A stretch of DNA of 64,000 bases, taken from contig NZ_FNVF01000012.1 in NCBI RefSeq assembly GCF_900107975.1, positions 1 through 64,000 on the forward strand, read 5' to 3'. Positions 62,099 to 64,000 of the stretch are shown in pieces. The DNA comes from Paenibacillus sp. UNC499MF. Its GTDB lineage: Bacteria; Bacillota; Bacilli; Paenibacillales; NBRC-103111. The notes under the pieces were generated by a model. The model saw nothing but the letters and a program-made list of their open reading frames with translations, had not been told where the DNA came from and ran no database searches. Numbering within the stretch: the stretch's first letter is position 1; each line of letters opens with the position of its first letter. Position numbers and translations under genes: made by a program.

Positions 62099-63247
62099 AT
62101 GCGGAGGATCAGACTTCTCCTGGCTCTGCTTCCGCTGCTGCTGATGACAGGCTGCTGGTCGAAGGTCGAAATCGACGAACAGACGTTTATTTTCGCCTTA
62201 TACATCGATCAGGGGGATACTCCGGATAAGGTAGAAGTTACAATCAGCAGCCCGCTGCCGAACCGCCTTATGTCAGGTCAACAGGCCGGAAGCGGCGCCG
62301 CCAACGGTAAACCTTACGCCATGATCAGCAAACAAGGCACCTCCATTCCTCAGGCTCTTATGCTTATTCAACGAGATCTGACCAGGAAGATTAACTTCGG
62401 GCACACCCGGGTCGTCACTGTAGGTAGACAATATGCGGAGAAGGGGATCAAAGATATGCTGAGCTGGATGCAAAGAGAACCTACTTTTCATATCAGCGCT
62501 ATTGTGAATACGGCCCCGGGCAGGGCAAGAGAGATAGCGGAACTTGCGCCCGTTTACGAACAGATGCCGGCGGAAGTGATGCTCAAAATGTCCCTGCAAA
62601 AAGCGATGTTGGATACGAGCGCCAAGCAGTGCTTGATAGCAGAAGCTTCCGGTCAGGGGGTCGCAACCAATTACTTGTCGGTGGGCATGATGAAAATGGC
62701 TAGCGAGAACGAACAAGCCGAGAAATGGGCGGGCATTCAAGGACTAGCCTTATATAACAACGACAAGCTAACGGGAGTACTTCCGAGCGCGGAAGGCAGG
62801 GCCATAGCCTGGGCCTTGGGCGGGTTGGGCAGGCAAGTATACACCCTATCCTGGGACGACGGTCAAAGTAAGGCGGACATCCTCTTTAATCATTTGACGA
62901 GCAAAAAATCGGTCCGGATGGGACCGGACGGTCCCCGGTTCACGCTGACCCTTAAAGGCGACGGAGATCTGATCCAGAAAAGGGATCCCATGAACCGCGA
63001 CGATAACGAAATAAACACTATCCTTGAACAGAAGCTGCGGGAGAAAATCCTAAAACAGTTAAAAAACGCATTCAGCAAAACACAGCAAGCAAGGTCGGAT
63101 GTGCTGCAGCTAGGCATGCTGCTTGAATGGAAATATCCGGAATTTTGGGAGAAGAAGCGGGAAAACTGGACCGATTACTATAAGAACGACCTCGTTATCG
63201 AATTTAAATGCGAGATTAATGTGAAACAGGTCGGAATTCAATCTTAA
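62099..63247 (+). CDS. Spore germination lipoprotein, Ger(x)C/GerAC family
   Basis: A 382-residue C-subunit lipoprotein of the germinant receptor. The signal peptide ends in the lipobox MTGC, followed by WSKVEIDEQTFIFALYIDQ, which is typical. Other family blocks are NFGHTRVVTVGRQYAEKGI, WMQREPTFHISAIVNTAPGRAREIAELAP, GIQGLALYNNDKLTGVL and the late QLGMLLEWKYPEFWEKKRENW. It is anchored on the outer face of the spore inner membrane. It starts 1 base after the gerA stop codon, so it is coupled to it. Confidence 0.94.
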   Translation: MRRIRLLLALLPLLLMTGCWSKVEIDEQTFIFALYIDQGDTPDKVEVTISSPLPNRLMSGQQAGSGAANGKPYAMISKQGTSIPQALMLIQRDLTRKINFGHTRVVTVGRQYAEKGIKDMLSWMQREPTFHISAIVNTAPGRAREIAELAPVYEQMPAEVMLKMSLQKAMLDTSAKQCLIAEASGQGVATNYLSVGMMKMASENEQAEKWAGIQGLALYNNDKLTGVLPSAEGRAIAWALGGLGRQVYTLSWDDGQSKADILFNHLTSKKSVRMGPDGPRFTLTLKGDGDLIQKRDPMNRDDNEINTILEQKLREKILKQLKNAFSKTQQARSDVLQLGMLLEWKYPEFWEKKRENWTDYYKNDLVIEFKCEINVKQVGIQS

Positions 63248-63291
63248 CGTTCCCAATCGGGTCCGTCATTCTACGGGAAGGAAAATCCGCT

Positions 63292-63483
63292 ATGATCGCT
63301 CTGGCTTTTTTCGCTATCGGCTTGCTCGAATGGTTTAGAACCAATCCCAAACCTCCCGGCGACACCGCCAAATTCTGGGTTCTTTTCTCAGTTCTGGGTT
63401 GCTGGAACGTTCTGGCCTCCGTCTTTACATGGTGGCCCCAGCCCAATCAGCTCGCGCATCTGCTGCTTGGTTGGCTGGAATAA
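63292..63483 (+). CDS. Small two-helix membrane protein inside the ger operon
   Basis: A 63-residue protein with two hydrophobic stretches (MIALAFFAIGLLEWF and FWVLFSVLGCWNVLASVF) and many Trp residues. AAGGAAAA lies before the ATG. It sits between the gerC-type and gerB-type genes with short spacers. Small GerD/GerE-like accessory proteins of some ger operons modulate receptor function; I infer, without a sequence match, that this could be such a subunit. Confidence 0.65.
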   Translation: MIALAFFAIGLLEWFRTNPKPPGDTAKFWVLFSVLGCWNVLASVFTWWPQPNQLAHLLLGWLE

Positions 63484-63515
63484 AGTTCTTATTTCCGATT
63501 GAAGGAGGTGATCGT

Positions 63516-64000
63516 TTGCGCTCGACGTCTTGGCAGACATTCCGGTTTGCAACGATTTACATGATTTCTCAGCCGATCGCTTTTCTAATTACCCCTCTGA
63601 TTTCAACCTCCGGCTATCAGGGCTGGATCTCCCTGCTTCTGGGAGGACTCATCAGCGCTTTATTCCTCTGCTGCACGGTCTATATCGGTCGTTTAAGCCC
63701 TGGCGTGCCTTGGGTTCAGTCCGGCGAACAAATTATCGGAAAATGGCCGCACCGCTTCTTTTTGTTCGTTGTTCTGTACTGGTGCGTTTATTACGTTTCT
63801 ATTGATCTCGAGAGCTTTACGCTGTTCTACGGATCGATTTATATGAGAGAAACGCCTCAATGGTTCCTGCAGCTTATGATCGGGCTGGTTATCGTGATTA
63901 CGGCGCGCTGGGGATTTGTCTCGATTGTCTATATGGCGGACGGACTTTTCCTCATTACGATAATCGGGATCGTTACCATTTTGGGCTTGTTCACGGCGAA
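63516..64000 (+). CDS. Spore germination permease, GerAB family (cut by window end)
   Basis: The first 161 residues of a B-subunit of the germinant receptor, an APC-type transporter relative. TTG start at 63516 with GGAGGTG before it. Five hydrophobic helices are visible (FATIYMISQPIAFLITPLI, GWISLLLGGLISALFLCCTV, FFLFVVLYWCVYYVSI, WFLQLMIGLVIVITARWGF, FLITIIGIVTILGLF). The spacing and the SGEQIIGKWPHR and ETPQWF strings suit the family. It continues beyond the right edge. Gene order A, C, small ORF, B. Confidence 0.9.
   Translation, partial: MRSTSWQTFRFATIYMISQPIAFLITPLISTSGYQGWISLLLGGLISALFLCCTVYIGRLSPGVPWVQSGEQIIGKWPHRFFLFVVLYWCVYYVSIDLESFTLFYGSIYMRETPQWFLQLMIGLVIVITARWGFVSIVYMADGLFLITIIGIVTILGLFTA

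Noticed and set aside
1-64000. CRISPR arrays, tRNA/rRNA genes, IS transposases, prophage genes
   Set aside because: No regularly spaced repeats, no cloverleaf or rRNA sequence and no transposase or phage structural motif were seen.

Overview
The window reads as chromosomal DNA of an endospore-forming Firmicute of the Paenibacillus type. The evidence is strong AGGAGG-type ribosome binding sites with frequent TTG/GTG starts, a GerA-family spore germination operon, a YjcZ-type sporulation peptide, a KinB-like histidine kinase, YdbS/YdbT, YtrA-type and YolD-like genes, a XerS-type recombinase and a cobalamin riboswitch in front of metE. There are no rRNA or tRNA genes, no insertion sequence and no CRISPR array. 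Genus-level placement is inference; no species is claimed.

Left part (1-6 kb): a HEAT-like protein with two Cys pairs, a DAO-type flavin oxidoreductase, and an iron-uptake pair (siderophore-binding lipoprotein plus an AraC regulator) with a Fur box upstream. A tyrosine recombinase transcribed leftward follows.

From 6.1 to 25.9 kb five 28-bp sites resemble chromosome-dimer-resolution dif sites (sites A-E at 6103, 7535, 9692, 21961 and 25831). Each has an 11-bp arm ending in ATAA, a 6-bp spacer and an 11-bp arm TTATGTAAAYW. All five are intergenic and in the same orientation. They cut this part into closed gene packages: A-B holds one damaged enolase-superfamily gene; B-C holds a GntR-regulated ABC transporter operon with its own terminator; C-D holds about 12 kb of housekeeping-like genes (YebC-family, cardiolipin synthase, PASTA pseudokinase, YdbS/T, Ohr, Fe-ADH, DNA glycosylase, DUF421); D-E holds XerS, an acetyltransferase, a methyltransferase and a YceI protein. 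With two tyrosine recombinases beside sites A and D, this resembles a chromosomal version of the Xer/pdif modules known from plasmids and is the main candidate for something undescribed here.

The middle (26-43 kb) carries a two-component system next to an MMPL exporter, a divergent TetR/MFS pair, an AraC-GyrI regulator, ilvD, an orphan PhnC-like ATPase, a secreted three-CBM GH18 chitinase with a cre-like site, an MBL-hydrolase/TetR operon with two perfect operators over its promoter, and a large catalase.

The right part (43-64 kb) has the YjcZ peptide, a sugar isomerase plus FAD enzyme pair, an Eis-like acetyltransferase, a Rieske-tailed FAD oxidoreductase, a YolD-like protein, metE under a B12 riboswitch, a nitrilase-like/arylamine acetyltransferase pair, a KinB-like kinase, an ArsR/CadA metal-efflux pair, an ECF41 sigma factor with its usual carboxymuconolactone-decarboxylase partner and a matching promoter, and a gerA-gerC-small ORF-gerB germination operon that runs off the window end.
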